The notes beneath the pieces were generated by a model. That model was not told the DNA's origin and did not search any database. It saw only the letters and a program-made list of their open reading frames with translations. From NCBI GenBank assembly GCA_017439185.1, contig JAFRTM010000019.1, positions 41,456 to 105,455 of the forward strand: DNA of 64,000 nucleotides. Reading direction: 5' to 3'. Source of the stretch: Bacteroidales bacterium (lineage in GTDB: Bacteria > Bacteroidota > Bacteroidia > Bacteroidales > P3). Shown one piece after another: positions 17,858 to 27,751 of this stretch; within the stretch, counting starts at the first letter, position 1; the number at the start of each line of letters is the position of its first letter. The position numbers and the translations under genes are program-made.

Positions 17858-18373
17858 ATGACGGACAAGGAGGCACGGTGGCAGCGGCTGACGCTGAAGG
17901 TGGTGCTGGCGGTGACGATGGGTGTGAACGCGCTGAATGTGGTGAGCTACGGCCTGATGGCGTTGCCCGGGGTGAGGGAGATGATGAAGGAGAATATGGA
18001 CATGGTGCCGGAGGTGCTGAGGGAGACGTACGAGACCTATCTGACGATCGGGTCGGTGTATTACGGCTGTTGCGCCTTCCTGTTTGCGATGGCGTTTGCC
18101 GGTGCGTTGCTCATGTGGCGGGAGCGGTGGATGGGTTTCCACTATTATACGGTGGCGAAGTTGCTGCTGGTGGCTGCCCCGCTGCTATTCCTGGGCCGCA
18201 GGTATATGAACATGGGCGACATAATGATGTCGGGACTGATGATCTTGTATTTCTTTATAGAAATGAGGATTTTCGGCGCCCAAGGCAAAGGAAAAGGGAA
18301 AGCAGAGAAAGAAGGTAAAGAGGCTGAGAGTGAAGATGTTGCGGATAAAGAGGATGCTGAAGAGGGGGAATAA
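17858..18373 (+). CDS. Small integral membrane protein of unknown function
   Basis: The frame is open from 17720 inside pyrF, but ATG 17858, two bases after the pyrF stop, gives a sensible 171-residue protein starting MTDKEARWQRL. About four membrane segments are seen: VVLAVTMGVNALNVVSYGLM, the CCAFLFAMAFAGALLMW region, the AKLLLVAAPLLFL region, and MSGLMILYFFIEM. A highly charged K/E-rich tail of about 35 residues follows. I do not recognise the family. Its only context is tight coupling to pyrF. Confidence 0.75.
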   Translation: MTDKEARWQRLTLKVVLAVTMGVNALNVVSYGLMALPGVREMMKENMDMVPEVLRETYETYLTIGSVYYGCCAFLFAMAFAGALLMWRERWMGFHYYTVAKLLLVAAPLLFLGRRYMNMGDIMMSGLMILYFFIEMRIFGAQGKGKGKAEKEGKEAESEDVADKEDAEEGE

Positions 18374-18523
18374 GCAAAAAGTTATGCACAATTTTTGCGA
18401 GAAATTAACAATGCGGAGGCAAAAAAGGAGAGGAAAACGGGAAAGGTGGGCAAAAAAGTTAATGAAAAATGGTGTTGAAAATCATTGTGTTGTAATTTTT
18501 TTTGAGGATTAGGGAGAAAAAAA

Positions 18524-18555
18524 TTTGGTGGGAATAAAAAAAGTTTGTATCTTTG
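18524..18555 (+). promoter_or_regulatory. Promoter of the tRNA-tuf-secE-nusG-rpl cluster
   Basis: TTTG (18524-18527) and TATCTTTG (18548-18555) are separated by 20 bases, a perfect match to the phylum consensus. It lies about 70 bases upstream of the first tRNA and probably drives the tRNAs and tuf, perhaps reading on. Confidence 0.85.
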
Positions 18556-18625
18556 CAACCTCAAATTTGGAGAAAAAGTTGTTCTCCAGAGGCGAAAAAG
18601 AGTAGTTTGAAATAGGGAAACAAAA

Positions 18626-18698
18626 GCCGATGTAACTCAGTTGGTAGAGTAGCTGATTTGTAATCAGCCTGTCGGGGGTTCGAGTCCCTTCATCGGCT
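18626..18698 (+). tRNA. tRNA-Thr (anticodon TGT)
   Basis: The acceptor GCCGATG pairs with CATCGGC. The anticodon stem CTGAT/ATCAG holds the loop with TGT, and the T-loop has GTTCGAGTC. No CCA is encoded. It is the first gene of the cluster. Confidence 0.97.
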
Positions 18699-18727
18699 CG
18701 GATATCCCGGAGACCACTGGGATATAC

Positions 18728-18812
18728 GGGGGAGTCGCATAGCGGCAATTGCAACAGACTGTAAATCTGTCCTCTTCGGAGTTCATTGGTTCGAGTCCAA
18801 TCTCCCCCACCA
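18728..18812 (+). tRNA. tRNA-Tyr (anticodon GTA)
   Basis: The acceptor GGGGGAG pairs with CTCCCCC, and the anticodon arm CAGACTGTAAATCTG carries GTA. The long variable arm expected of bacterial tRNA-Tyr (CCTCTTCGGAG) is present, and an encoded CCA ends at 18812. Confidence 0.97.
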
Positions 18813-18831
18813 CACCTAAAGGTGAGGCATT

Positions 18832-18904
18832 GCGGAAGTAGCTCATTTGGTAGAGCGATAGCCTTCCAAGCTATAGGTGGCGGGTTCGAGCCCCGTCTTC
18901 CGCT
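18832..18904 (+). tRNA. tRNA-Gly (anticodon TCC)
   Basis: The acceptor GCGGAAG pairs with CTTCCGC. The anticodon arm TAGCCTTCCAAGCTA carries TCC, and the T-arm is GCGGGTTCGAGCCCCGT. Confidence 0.97.
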
Positions 18905-18953
18905 CGAGAAAGGGAAAAGGCAAGAGAGAGGCTGAATCCCGAAAAATAAAAAA

Positions 18954-19026
<73 letters not shown>

Positions 19027-19121
19027 CTTAATTGTGTCAAAAAAAGAGGACGGGAGAGAACTCACGCCCTCAATGAATAGTGAAAAATAAAGTTATTGTT
19101 AACAATTAATACGTATTAAAA

Positions 19122-20309
19122 ATGGCAAAAGAAAAATTCGATCGTTCGAAACCGCACGTCAACATTGGTACAATCGGCCACGTTGACCATGGTAAGACAA
19201 CCTTGACCGCCGCTATCACCAAAGTGTTGGCTGAAAAAGGTCTTTCAGAGGTAAAAACATTTGACTCCATTGACTCGGCTCCTGAAGAGAAAGAGCGTGG
19301 TATCACCATCAACACCGCACACGTTGAGTATCAGACTGAGACTCGCCACTATGCACACGTTGACTGCCCGGGTCACGCCGACTATGTGAAGAACATGGTT
19401 ACCGGTGCCGCCCAGATGGACGGTGCTATCCTCGTGGTGGCTGCTACCGACGGTCCTATGCCGCAGACCCGTGAGCACATCCTGCTCGCCCGTCAGGTTG
19501 GTGTACCTCAGTTGGTTGTTTTCATGAACAAGTGCGACTTGGTTGACGACCCCGAGCTGCTCGACCTCGTTGAGATGGAGATCCGTGAGCTTCTGAGCTC
19601 GTACGATTTCGACGGTGACAATATCCCCGTTATCCGTGGTTCCGCATTGGCCGCTTTGAACGGTGAGCCCTCTGGCGTGAAGAACGTTGAGGACCTTATG
19701 GCTGCTGTTGACAGCTGGATTCCTCTGCCTGTCCGCGCCGTTGATAAGGACTTCCTCATGCCTATCGAGGACGTTTTCTCGATCACCGGACGTGGTACCG
19801 TTGCTACCGGCCGTATCGAGACTGGTGTTATCCACACCTCTGACCCCGTTGATATCATCGGTATGGGTGCTGAGAAACTGAAGAGCGTTGTTACCGGAGT
19901 TGAGATGTTCCGCAAGATCCTCGACGAAGGAGAAGCTGGAGACAACGTAGGTCTGCTGCTCCGCGGTATCGACAAGGACGAGATCCGTCGTGGTATGGTT
20001 ATCGCCAAACCCGGTTCGGTTCATCCTCACCACAAATTCGAGGCTGCCGTCTATATCCTGAAGAAAGAGGAAGGTGGACGTCACACCCCGTTCCACAACA
20101 ACTATCGTCCCCAGTTCTATTTCCGTACGACTGACGTAACGGGAACCATCAGCCTGCCCGACGGCCGCGAGATGGTTATGCCTGGCGACAACCTGACAAT
20201 CACTGTTGACCTGATCAGCGACATCGCGCTGAACGAGAACCTCCGCTTCGCTATCCGCGAGGGTGGCCGCACCGTGGGTTCGGGTCAGGTGACCAAAATT
20301 ATCGAATAA
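19122..20309 (+). CDS. tuf: Elongation factor Tu
   Basis: This GTPase delivers aminoacyl-tRNA to the ribosome. The 395-residue protein shows G1 GHVDHGKT (19-26), G3 DCPGH, G4 NKCD and a GSALAALNG region, followed by the two beta-barrel domains (about 205-300 and 305-395). The C-terminus ends [11 protein letters not shown] as in typical EF-Tu. Codons are strongly biased to C/T endings (CGT, GGT, ATC), as expected of very high expression. It follows four tRNA genes in the order known for tufB loci. Confidence 0.99.
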   Translation: MAKEKFDRSKPHVNIGTIGHVDHGKTTLTAAITKVLAEKGLSEVKTFDSIDSAPEEKERGITINTAHVEYQTETRHYAHVDCPGHADYVKNMVTGAAQMDGAILVVAATDGPMPQTREHILLARQVGVPQLVVFMNKCDLVDDPELLDLVEMEIRELLSSYDFDGDNIPVIRGSALAALNGEPSGVKNVEDLMAAVDSWIPLPVRAVDKDFLMPIEDVFSITGRGTVATGRIETGVIHTSDPVDIIGMGAEKLKSVVTGVEMFRKILDEGEAGDNVGLLLRGIDKDEIRRGMVIAKPGSVHPHHKFEAAVYILKKEEGGRHTPFHNNYRPQFYFRTTDVTGTISLPDGREMVMPGDNLTITVDLISDIALNENLRFAIREGGRTVGSGQVTKIIE

Positions 20310-20352
20310 GAGATAGATTCGATATAGTGAGACGGTGAGAGCCGTCTCGCAC

Positions 20353-20423
20353 AGGGGCATAGTTTAATGGCAGAATGGAGGTCTCCAAAACCTTAGATGG
20401 GAGTTCGATTCTCTCTGCCCCTG
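20353..20423 (+). tRNA. tRNA-Trp (anticodon CCA)
   Basis: The acceptor AGGGGCA pairs with TGCCCCT, the anticodon arm AGGTCTCCAAAACCT carries CCA, and the T-loop is AGTTCGATT. A hairpin (GAGACGG 20329-20335 with CCGTCTC 20342-20348) precedes it after tuf and could be a processing or attenuation signal. Confidence 0.96.
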
Positions 20424-20493
20424 CAAAAAAGACGTCAAAAAAATGGAATCCTGCAAGGTATTCCGAAAAAGAAAAAGTTAACTAGTTAAGAAA

Positions 20494-20712
20494 ATGTCAA
20501 AGATTGCGAATTACGTAAGGGAGAGCTACGACGAGCTGATGCACAAAGTGTCGTGGCCGTCGTTCAAGGAGCTGCAGAGCAGTGCAGTGGTCGTTGCAGT
20601 GGCAGCCTTGATACTGGCCCTGATAGTATTCCTGATGGATGTAGCCTTCGGGGTACAAGACATGGGATTTTGGAAAGGTTTATTAGGATACTTTTATTCT
20701 TTCATAGGATAG
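20494..20712 (+). CDS. secE: Preprotein translocase subunit SecE
   Basis: This small membrane subunit clamps SecY in the Sec translocon. The 72 residues hold an amphipathic N-terminal helix with the YDELMHKVSWPSFKELQSS signature and one membrane segment (about 28-50, VVVAVAALILALIVFLMDV). This is the short, single-span form common outside gammaproteobacteria. It follows tRNA-Trp and precedes nusG by 110 bases. Confidence 0.95.
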   Translation: MSKIANYVRESYDELMHKVSWPSFKELQSSAVVVAVAALILALIVFLMDVAFGVQDMGFWKGLLGYFYSFIG

Positions 20713-20822
20713 AGTCGAACAAAGCCGCCAGCCTTGCTTCCCAATTACCTATTGAGGATGGCGGACGACAAAGACCGAAGAGAGAATACAGTATATAACA
20801 CTATTCATAAGTTCTAAACATA

Positions 20823-21368
20823 ATGGATAAGCAGACGAAAAAGTGGTATGTGGTAAGGGCCATTGGAGGAAAAGAGAGGAAGGCCAAGGAGTACATAGAG
20901 AGCGAGATTGCCAAGAGAGGGTGGAGTGAAGATGTACCGCAGGTGATAGTGCCTACAGAGCCTGTAGTCTCGATCCGCAATGGCAAGAAAGTCGTCAAAG
21001 AGAAGGTGACGTTTCCCGGATATGTTATCCTGGAGGCCGAGTTGAGGGACGAAGTTACCGCAGTCATACAGAATGTGCCCAATGTGTTAGACTTTCTGCG
21101 TGGGACGGGCGGCAAGCCGGTGCCGATGCAGCAATTCGAGATCAACCGTATACTGGGAAAGATGGACGAGACGTTGATGACCGGGGACGCGGCGATGGAG
21201 CATTTCCTCGTCGGCGAGCCTGTGAAGGTGATCGATGGACCGTTCAGCAGTTTTGACGGAGTGGTCGAAGAAGTCAACGACGAGAAACGCAAGCTGAAGG
21301 TAGTGGTGAAGATCTTCGGAAGGAAAACCCCTCTGGAGCTCTCGTTCAACCAAGTGGAAAAGGAATAG
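20823..21368 (+). CDS. nusG: Transcription termination/antitermination factor NusG
   Basis: NusG binds RNA polymerase to promote elongation and couples it to Rho or to ribosomal protein S10. The 181-residue protein has an NGN domain (about 5-120, starting KKWYVVRAIGGKERKAKEYIE and including FPGYVILEAEL and FLRGTGGKPVPM). A C-terminal KOW domain follows (about 128-181, GEPVKVIDGPFSSFDGVVEEV and KVVVKIFGRKTPLELSFNQVEK). Order and spacing with secE and rplK are the conserved ones. Confidence 0.98.
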   Translation: MDKQTKKWYVVRAIGGKERKAKEYIESEIAKRGWSEDVPQVIVPTEPVVSIRNGKKVVKEKVTFPGYVILEAELRDEVTAVIQNVPNVLDFLRGTGGKPVPMQQFEINRILGKMDETLMTGDAAMEHFLVGEPVKVIDGPFSSFDGVVEEVNDEKRKLKVVVKIFGRKTPLELSFNQVEKE

Positions 21369-21433
21369 TGTAAAAAAGGTGGAAAGGCGAATCCACCAAA
21401 AAGGAGTAACAAACAAATTAAAATTTAATCTAA

Positions 21434-21877
21434 ATGGCAAAAGAAGTTGCAGGATTGATTAAATTGCAAATCAAAGGCGGTGCAGCAAATCCAGCGCCTC
21501 CAGTGGGACCGGCTCTCGGTGCCAAGGGAGTGAACATCATGGAGTTCTGCAAGCAGTTCAATGCTCGTACGCAGGAGCAGGCCGGCAAGATTGTGCCAGT
21601 CATCATCACTGTGTACACCGACAAGTCCTTTGACTTTGTAATTAAGACTCCGCCTGTTGCCGTGCAGCTGAAAGAGATGTCGAAAGCACAGAAGGGTTCC
21701 TCGGAGCCTAACCGTGTGAAGGTCGCTTCGGTTACTTGGGAGCAGGTGCGCCAGATCGCAGAAGCCAAGATGCCTGACCTGAACTGTTTCACGATAGAGT
21801 CAGCAATGAGCATGGTGGCAGGTACTGCGCGCAGCATGGGTATCACAGTTACGGGTGAGAACCCCTTGGAGAAGTAA
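21434..21877 (+). CDS. rplK: 50S ribosomal protein L11
   Basis: This protein forms the GTPase-associated centre with 23S rRNA. The 147 residues have the N-terminal proline-rich domain ([22 protein letters not shown] at about 16-37) and the C-terminal rRNA-binding domain (about 70-147) ending [14 protein letters not shown]. It is followed by rplA after 68 bases. Confidence 0.99.
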   Translation: MAKEVAGLIKLQIKGGAANPAPPVGPALGAKGVNIMEFCKQFNARTQEQAGKIVPVIITVYTDKSFDFVIKTPPVAVQLKEMSKAQKGSSEPNRVKVASVTWEQVRQIAEAKMPDLNCFTIESAMSMVAGTARSMGITVTGENPLEK

Positions 21878-21945
21878 ACAAAAAAAGTTAAACAGTGGTA
21901 GCACAACCTCAGCGTTGTGCGGTGACCACAAAAGAAAATTAGAAC

Positions 21946-22641
21946 ATGGCAAAACTAACCAAAAAACAGAAAGAAGCTTTAGCCAAATTCGACAAAAATC
22001 AGGTCTACAGCCTGGAACAGGCAGTAGAGATAGTAAAGAACATTACCTATACCAAGTTCGACGCATCGGTTGATATCGATGTCCGTTTGGGTGTTGACCC
22101 GAGGAAGGCCAACCAGATGGTGCGCGGCAGCGTGACGTTGCCCCACGGCACTGGTAAGACCGTAAGGGTGTTGGTTCTTTGCACTCCTGACAAAGAAGAA
22201 GAGGCCAAAGCAGCCGGAGCCGATTATTACGGACTTGATGAGTACATCACCAAGATAAAAGGCGGTTGGACGGATGTTGACGTTATCATTACCATGCCCA
22301 GCGTAATGCCCAAAGTAGGAGCTCTCGGAAGAATCCTCGGTCCCCGCGGATTGATGCCGAACCCGAAAACGGGTACCGTTACGATGGAGGTAGGCAAGGC
22401 CGTACAGGAGGCTAAAGCTGGTAAGATCGACTTCAAAGTTGACAAATTCGGTATCATCCACACTGCAGTGGCAAAGGTATCGTTTGACAACGCGAAGATC
22501 GTGGACAATGCCCGCGAAGTGTTGCAGGCTATTGTCAAGCTGAAACCCGCAGCAGCCAAGGGTACTTATGTGAAAAGCATCACGGTATCGAGCACTATGA
22601 GTGCCGGAGTGAAGGTGGACACCAAAGCCGCCACATTGTAA
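21946..22641 (+). CDS. rplA: 50S ribosomal protein L1
   Basis: This is the L1-stalk protein and, in other bacteria, a translational repressor of the L11-L1 mRNA. The 231-residue protein starts [19 protein letters not shown] and has the family stretches [33 protein letters not shown] and [16 protein letters not shown]. Length is standard. I did not identify an L1-binding site in the leader. Confidence 0.99.
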   Translation: MAKLTKKQKEALAKFDKNQVYSLEQAVEIVKNITYTKFDASVDIDVRLGVDPRKANQMVRGSVTLPHGTGKTVRVLVLCTPDKEEEAKAAGADYYGLDEYITKIKGGWTDVDVIITMPSVMPKVGALGRILGPRGLMPNPKTGTVTMEVGKAVQEAKAGKIDFKVDKFGIIHTAVAKVSFDNAKIVDNAREVLQAIVKLKPAAAKGTYVKSITVSSTMSAGVKVDTKAATL

Positions 22642-22699
22642 CAACAACGAAGTCCAGAAATAACAAAAAACGGGCTCACTATTAAACAGTAAGAACATT

Positions 22700-23230
22700 A
22701 TGAGAAAAGAACAGAAAGACCAGCTGATCGACGCTCTGTGTGAAGAGATAAAGGCTTACCCCCATCTCTATATCGCTGACATCGGAGGATTGAACTCGGT
22801 ACAGACGAGCAAACTTCGCCGTGCAGCTTTCCGCAGGGAAGTGAAGTTGGAAGTAGTCAAGAACACTCTTCTCATCAAGGCAATGGAGAAATCCGGCATG
22901 GATTATTCAGAGCTTTTCCCGGTGATCAAGGGTGAGACTTCCATAATGCTTTCGAACACCAACAATGCCCCCGCAAAGCTGATAAAGGATTTCCGCGCAG
23001 CCGAGAAGACCGCTACGAAGCCCGTGCTTAAGGGAGCATACGTGGAGGAGTGTTTCTACGTAGGCGAGCAGCATCTCGAGGCACTTGTGAACATCAAGTC
23101 CAAGAACGAGCTTATCGCCGATGTCGTCGCACTGCTTCAGTCGCCCATCAAGAATGTGCTCTCGCAGCTGCAGTCGGGTGGCAACACGATTACCGGTGTG
23201 CTTAAGACTTTGGAAGAAAAGAAAGCCTAA
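22700..23230 (+). CDS. rplJ: 50S ribosomal protein L10
   Basis: This protein is the base of the L7/L12 stalk. The 176 residues contain the rRNA-binding N-domain (LYIADIGGLNSVQTSKLRR, and the VVKNTLLIKAMEKSG region) and a C-terminal helix (about 145-176) that would bind L7/L12 dimers. The 58-base gap from rplA is too short for an obvious L10 leader structure. Confidence 0.98.
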   Translation: MRKEQKDQLIDALCEEIKAYPHLYIADIGGLNSVQTSKLRRAAFRREVKLEVVKNTLLIKAMEKSGMDYSELFPVIKGETSIMLSNTNNAPAKLIKDFRAAEKTATKPVLKGAYVEECFYVGEQHLEALVNIKSKNELIADVVALLQSPIKNVLSQLQSGGNTITGVLKTLEEKKA

Positions 23231-23308
23231 ATGGCAAAAGGAGTGGTCCACCTGAAGGGCCGAAAGAAAAAAATAAAATTAAGTAAAACATTTTAAACAA
23301 ATAAAATC

Positions 23309-23695
23309 ATGGCAGATATCAAAGCTATCGCTGAAGAATTGGTTAACTTGACCGTTAAAGAAGTAAAAGAACTTGCAGACGTACTGAAAGAGGAGTACGG
23401 TATTGAACCCGCTGCAGCAGCCGTTGCAGTAGCCGCTGCTGGTGCTGGCGCAGCCGCTGGCGCAGCCGCTGAGGAGAAGACCTCCTTCGACGTTATCCTG
23501 AAAGGTGTGCCCGATGCAACCAAGAAATTGGCTGTTGTGAAGGCCGTGAAGGATCTCGCAAGCCTTGGTCTGAAAGAGTCTAAAGAGCTCGTTGACGGTG
23601 CACCCAAGACCGTTAAGGAAGGTGTTTCGAAGGACGAGGCTGACGCACTGAAGAAGGCTCTCGAAGAGGCCGGTGCTGAAGTCGAGGTTAAATAG
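23309..23695 (+). CDS. rplL: 50S ribosomal protein L7/L12
   Basis: This stalk protein recruits translational GTPases. The 128 residues have an N-terminal dimerisation helix, an Ala/Gly-rich hinge (about 38-54, [17 protein letters not shown]) and the globular C-domain ([19 protein letters not shown]...[18 protein letters not shown]). The stop is followed by a strong hairpin before rpoB. Confidence 0.99.
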   Translation: MADIKAIAEELVNLTVKEVKELADVLKEEYGIEPAAAAVAVAAAGAGAAAGAAAEEKTSFDVILKGVPDATKKLAVVKAVKDLASLGLKESKELVDGAPKTVKEGVSKDEADALKKALEEAGAEVEVK

Positions 23696-23720
23696 TTCGA
23701 TTACTATTTGATTTCCACGA

Positions 23721-23758
23721 GGAATAAGGCCTCCGAGAGTGCTCGGAGTGCCTATTCC
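23721..23758 (+). promoter_or_regulatory. rplL-rpoB intergenic hairpin (attenuator or processing site)
   Basis: CTCCGAG (23731-23737) pairs with CTCGGAG (23742-23748) round a 4-base loop. An outer stem GGAATA-A-GGC (23721-23730) pairs with GCCTATTCC (23750-23758). No U-run follows, so it is not a simple terminator. An attenuator or RNase processing site lies at the same place in E. coli; the role here is inferred. Confidence 0.6.
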
Positions 23759-23890
23759 TTGTTGGTTCGTAATAGAGAAGCGACCTACGGATGCCCCGAA
23801 GAGGTTGGGAAAGAGGAGTTAGGGAGAGGGGCGACGACACATTCTAAAAGGCTATTTACTCGTTCAATATAATTTTAAAAGTTATAAACT

Positions 23891-26800
23891 TTGGCAAAGA
23901 AGCAACCCACAGTAGTAAATTTTGCATCTGTACGCAAATTTGATTATCCAGATTTTCTTGATATCCAATTAAAGCCTTTCCAAGACTTCTTCCAGATAGA
24001 GACCAATCCCGACAATAGGCTGGAAGAGGGTTTGTACAAGGTGTTCAAAGAGAATTTCCCGATAACGGATGCAAGGAATAATTATACATTAGAGTTTCTC
24101 GACTATTTTATCGATCCTCCGAAATATTCGATAGAGGAGTGCATCGAGAGAGGCTTGACATATAGCGTGCCGCTGAAGGCAAAGTTGAGGTTGTCGTGCA
24201 ACGACCCGGAGAACGAAGGGGACAAAGCGATGGACCAGGATGTATATCTTGGCATGATTCCGTATATGACGCCGAAAGGCACGTTTGTCATAAACGGCGC
24301 AGAGAGGGTCGTGGTATCGCAGTTGCACCGTTCCCCAGGAGTGTTCTTCGGCACCCAGTTCCACTCGAACGGCACTCAGCTGTATTCAGCGAGGATAATC
24401 CCTATCAGGGGTAGCTGGATGGAATTTACTACGGATATCAACAATGTGATGTATGCCTATATCGACAGAAAGAAGAAATTGCCGATAACAACATTGTTGA
24501 GGGCTATCGGGTTCGAGTCGGATAAAGACATCCTGGACATTTTCAATTTGGCAGAGGAGATAAAAGCGACTAAGGCCAATCTGAAAAAGGCGATCGGGAA
24601 AAAACTTGCCGCCAGAGTAGTGGATTCGTGGGTAGAGGACTTTGTGGATGAGGACACTGGCGAGGTGGTGTCGGTGGAGCGTACTGCTGTAGTGATAGAG
24701 CGTGAAGAACCGCTTACCGAAGAAAACATAGAGAGAATATTAGAGAGGAACGTCAAGTCGATACTCGTACAGAACGAGGAGAGAGACAATCTTGACTATT
24801 CCGTCATATATAATACCCTGAAGAAAGATACGACGAACAATGCAAAAGAGGCTGTGGAATACATATACCGTCAGCTGAGAAACGCCGAGCCGCCCGATGA
24901 GGAGACGGCCCGTGGCATTGTTGAGAAACTTTTCTTCTCGGACAAGCGTTATGACCTGGGCGACGTAGGACGCTACAGGATCAACACGAAACTTAACCTC
25001 TCGGTACCGAAAGAGGTAAAAGTTCTTACCAAAGAGGATATTACTTCTATCATACAATATTTGATAGAACTTATAAACCAGAAGGCCGAGGTGGACGATA
25101 TCGACCACTTGAGCAACCGCCGCATACGTACGGTTGGCGAGCAATTGGCAGCACAATTCAGCGTTGGTCTGGCACGAATGGCAAGGACCATAAGGGAACG
25201 TATGAACGTGCGTGACAATGAGAAGATATCTGCTGCTGACCTGATCAACGCCAAGACTTTGTCGTCGGTGATCAACTCGTTCTTTGGAACCAACCAGCTG
25301 AGCCAGTTTATGGATCAGACGAACCCGTTGGCAGAGATCACCCACAAACGCCGTATCTCGGCATTGGGTCCCGGAGGTCTGTCACGTGAGCGTGCAGGTT
25401 TCGAGGTGCGTGACGTGCACTATACCCATTACGGCCGTCTGTGTACCATCGAGACTCCTGAAGGACCGAACATCGGTCTTATATCGTCGCTGTGCGTTTA
25501 CGCAAAGATCAATAATCTTGGATTCATCGAGACGCCATACCAGAAAGTGGTTGATGGTCAGGTTCAGCTGAACGAGGCTCCAGTGTACTTGTCGGCCGAA
25601 GCAGAAGAGAACAAGACGGTAGCACAGGCTACAACGCATCAGGACGAAGAGGGTCACATACTCGACGCCAAGGTGAAGGTCCGTCGTCAGGCAGACTTCC
25701 CCATCGTGTCGCCGGAAGAGATAGACTTGATAGATATAGCTTCGAACCAGATTGCATCAATAGCCGCATCGTTGATCCCGTTCCTTGAGCATGACGACGC
25801 AAACCGTGCTTTGATGGGATCGAACATGATGCGTCAGGCAGTGCCTCTGCTCAATCCTGAGATACCTCTCGTGGGTACCGGAATAGAAAAGTCGGTGGCA
25901 GAAGACAGCCGCGTGCTTCTGAACGCAGAGGCGGACGGAGTTGTAGAGTATGTTGACTCTACGAAGATAGTTATCCGCCACAACCGTACAGAGAAAGACC
26001 GTCTGGTGAGCTTTGAGGAGGATCTTAAAGAATACAAACTCACAAAATACCAGAGGACGAACCATAGCACGGCAATCAACCTCCGCCCGATAGTGAGAAA
26101 AGGCGACAAGGTAAAGAAAGGACAAGTGCTTTGCGAAGGATATGCAACACAGGGCGGCGAGTTGGCATTGGGACGTAATATGATGGTTGCGTTCATGCCG
26201 TGGAAGGGATATAACTTCGAGGATGCTGTCGTGATCTCAGAGCGTGTTGTCCGTGAAGATATATTCACATCGGTCCACGTGGAGGAATATTCGCTTGACG
26301 TCAGGGAGACCAAAAGAGGTGTTGAGGAATTGACCCGCGACATACCGAATGTCAGCAACGAGGCCATAAAAGATCTCGACGAGAATGGTCTTATACGCAT
26401 TGGCGCCGAAGTAAAAGAGGGCGACATACTGATAGGAAAGATAACGCCTAAGGGCGAGACCGACCCGACTCCTGAGGAGCGCCTGCTGAGGTCCATATTT
26501 GGAGACAAGGCTGGCGATGTGAAGGACGCTTCGTTGAAAGTGCCTCCATCAGTACGTGGTGTGGTAATAGACAAGAAACTCTTCTCGAAGATAGTGCATG
26601 ACCGCAAATCGCGTAGTAAAGTCAAAGAACTGTTGGCAAAACCTGAAGAGGAGTTCAAATACGAGACAGAGGAGCTGAAGGACAAATTGGTTGACCGTCT
26701 GTTGGTCATTCTCAATGGTAAAGTCTCTAACGGCGTTGTCAATAACCACAAGGAAGAGTTGATTCCCAAGAAGACGAAGTTCACAGCCAAGCTGCTGAAG

Positions 26801-27694
26801 GCCATCGATTACACGATGGTAAGCCCCAACAAGTGGACTACGGATAAAGAGACCAATGCTCTTATCAAGGAGTTGCTCAATAACTATAACATAAAATACC
26901 GCGAGATATACGGTCGTTTCAACCGTAAGAAATATGCCGTGACCGTTGGTGACGAGTTGCCGAACGGTATAGTGCAGATGGCTAAGGTGTATATCGCAAT
27001 GAAACGTAAGTTGCGCATTGGAGATAAGATGGCCGGTCGTCACGGTAACAAGGGTATCGTCTCGCGTATAGTCCGTCCGGAAGATATGCCGTTCCTGGCA
27101 GACGGAACACCAGTGGACATCGTGTTGAACCCGCTGGGTGTGCCTTCCCGAATGAACCTGGGACAGATATATGAGACTGTACTTGGATGGGCAGGAAAGA
27201 AACTTGGAAAACGTTTCCAGACTCCTATCTTTGACGGTGCCACATTGGAGCAGATAAACAATTATATGAAAGAGGCCGGTCTGCCTGAGAACGGTAGAAC
27301 CTATCTGTATGACGGAGAGACCGGAGATCGTTTTGACCAGCCTGCAACGGTCGGTTATATCTATATGTTGAAACTGCACCACATGATCGACGACAAGATG
27401 CACGCCCGTTCGATAGGACCTTACTCGCTGATTACTCAGCAGCCTCTGGGCGGTAAGGCCAATTTCGGAGGTCAGCGTTTCGGAGAAATGGAGGTATGGG
27501 CACTTGAGGCACATGGTGCCGCCAATGTGTTGCAGGAAGTGCTCACCGTCAAGTCTGACGATGTAACAGGACGTGGAAAAGAGTACGAAAGTATAGTCAA
27601 GGGCGACAATCCACCACAAGCAGGTACCCCCGAATCGTTCAATGTGCTTGTAAATGAGATACGAGGATTAGGGTTGGAACTCACTTTTGATTAA
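23891..27694 (+). CDS. rpoB: DNA-directed RNA polymerase subunit beta
   Basis: This is the catalytic beta subunit. The 1267-residue protein contains the rifampicin-region block [20 protein letters not shown] followed by [13 protein letters not shown], the GPNIGLI stretch, the [18 protein letters not shown] segment and the C-terminal SLGRYGK-equivalent region ([33 protein letters not shown]). It starts with TTG at 23891 ([13 protein letters not shown]); no upstream ATG is in frame, and the AT-rich leader is typical for the phylum. rpoC starts 57 bases after its stop. Confidence 0.98.
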   Translation: MAKKQPTVVNFASVRKFDYPDFLDIQLKPFQDFFQIETNPDNRLEEGLYKVFKENFPITDARNNYTLEFLDYFIDPPKYSIEECIERGLTYSVPLKAKLRLSCNDPENEGDKAMDQDVYLGMIPYMTPKGTFVINGAERVVVSQLHRSPGVFFGTQFHSNGTQLYSARIIPIRGSWMEFTTDINNVMYAYIDRKKKLPITTLLRAIGFESDKDILDIFNLAEEIKATKANLKKAIGKKLAARVVDSWVEDFVDEDTGEVVSVERTAVVIEREEPLTEENIERILERNVKSILVQNEERDNLDYSVIYNTLKKDTTNNAKEAVEYIYRQLRNAEPPDEETARGIVEKLFFSDKRYDLGDVGRYRINTKLNLSVPKEVKVLTKEDITSIIQYLIELINQKAEVDDIDHLSNRRIRTVGEQLAAQFSVGLARMARTIRERMNVRDNEKISAADLINAKTLSSVINSFFGTNQLSQFMDQTNPLAEITHKRRISALGPGGLSRERAGFEVRDVHYTHYGRLCTIETPEGPNIGLISSLCVYAKINNLGFIETPYQKVVDGQVQLNEAPVYLSAEAEENKTVAQATTHQDEEGHILDAKVKVRRQADFPIVSPEEIDLIDIASNQIASIAASLIPFLEHDDANRALMGSNMMRQAVPLLNPEIPLVGTGIEKSVAEDSRVLLNAEADGVVEYVDSTKIVIRHNRTEKDRLVSFEEDLKEYKLTKYQRTNHSTAINLRPIVRKGDKVKKGQVLCEGYATQGGELALGRNMMVAFMPWKGYNFEDAVVISERVVREDIFTSVHVEEYSLDVRETKRGVEELTRDIPNVSNEAIKDLDENGLIRIGAEVKEGDILIGKITPKGETDPTPEERLLRSIFGDKAGDVKDASLKVPPSVRGVVIDKKLFSKIVHDRKSRSKVKELLAKPEEEFKYETEELKDKLVDRLLVILNGKVSNGVVNNHKEELIPKKTKFTAKLLKAIDYTMVSPNKWTTDKETNALIKELLNNYNIKYREIYGRFNRKKYAVTVGDELPNGIVQMAKVYIAMKRKLRIGDKMAGRHGNKGIVSRIVRPEDMPFLADGTPVDIVLNPLGVPSRMNLGQIYETVLGWAGKKLGKRFQTPIFDGATLEQINNYMKEAGLPENGRTYLYDGETGDRFDQPATVGYIYMLKLHHMIDDKMHARSIGPYSLITQQPLGGKANFGGQRFGEMEVWALEAHGAANVLQEVLTVKSDDVTGRGKEYESIVKGDNPPQAGTPESFNVLVNEIRGLGLELTFD

Positions 27695-27751
27695 ACAAAC
27701 AGCAGTTCCATCAGAAACAGCAATTCGTAAACTCTAAAAAAGAAACAGAAA

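Noticed and set aside
18374-18523. A possible short gene between the pyrF operon and the tRNA cluster
   Set aside because: The Lys/Arg-rich frames here are A-run artefacts without a plausible start context; the DNA is an AT-rich leader to the promoter at 18524.
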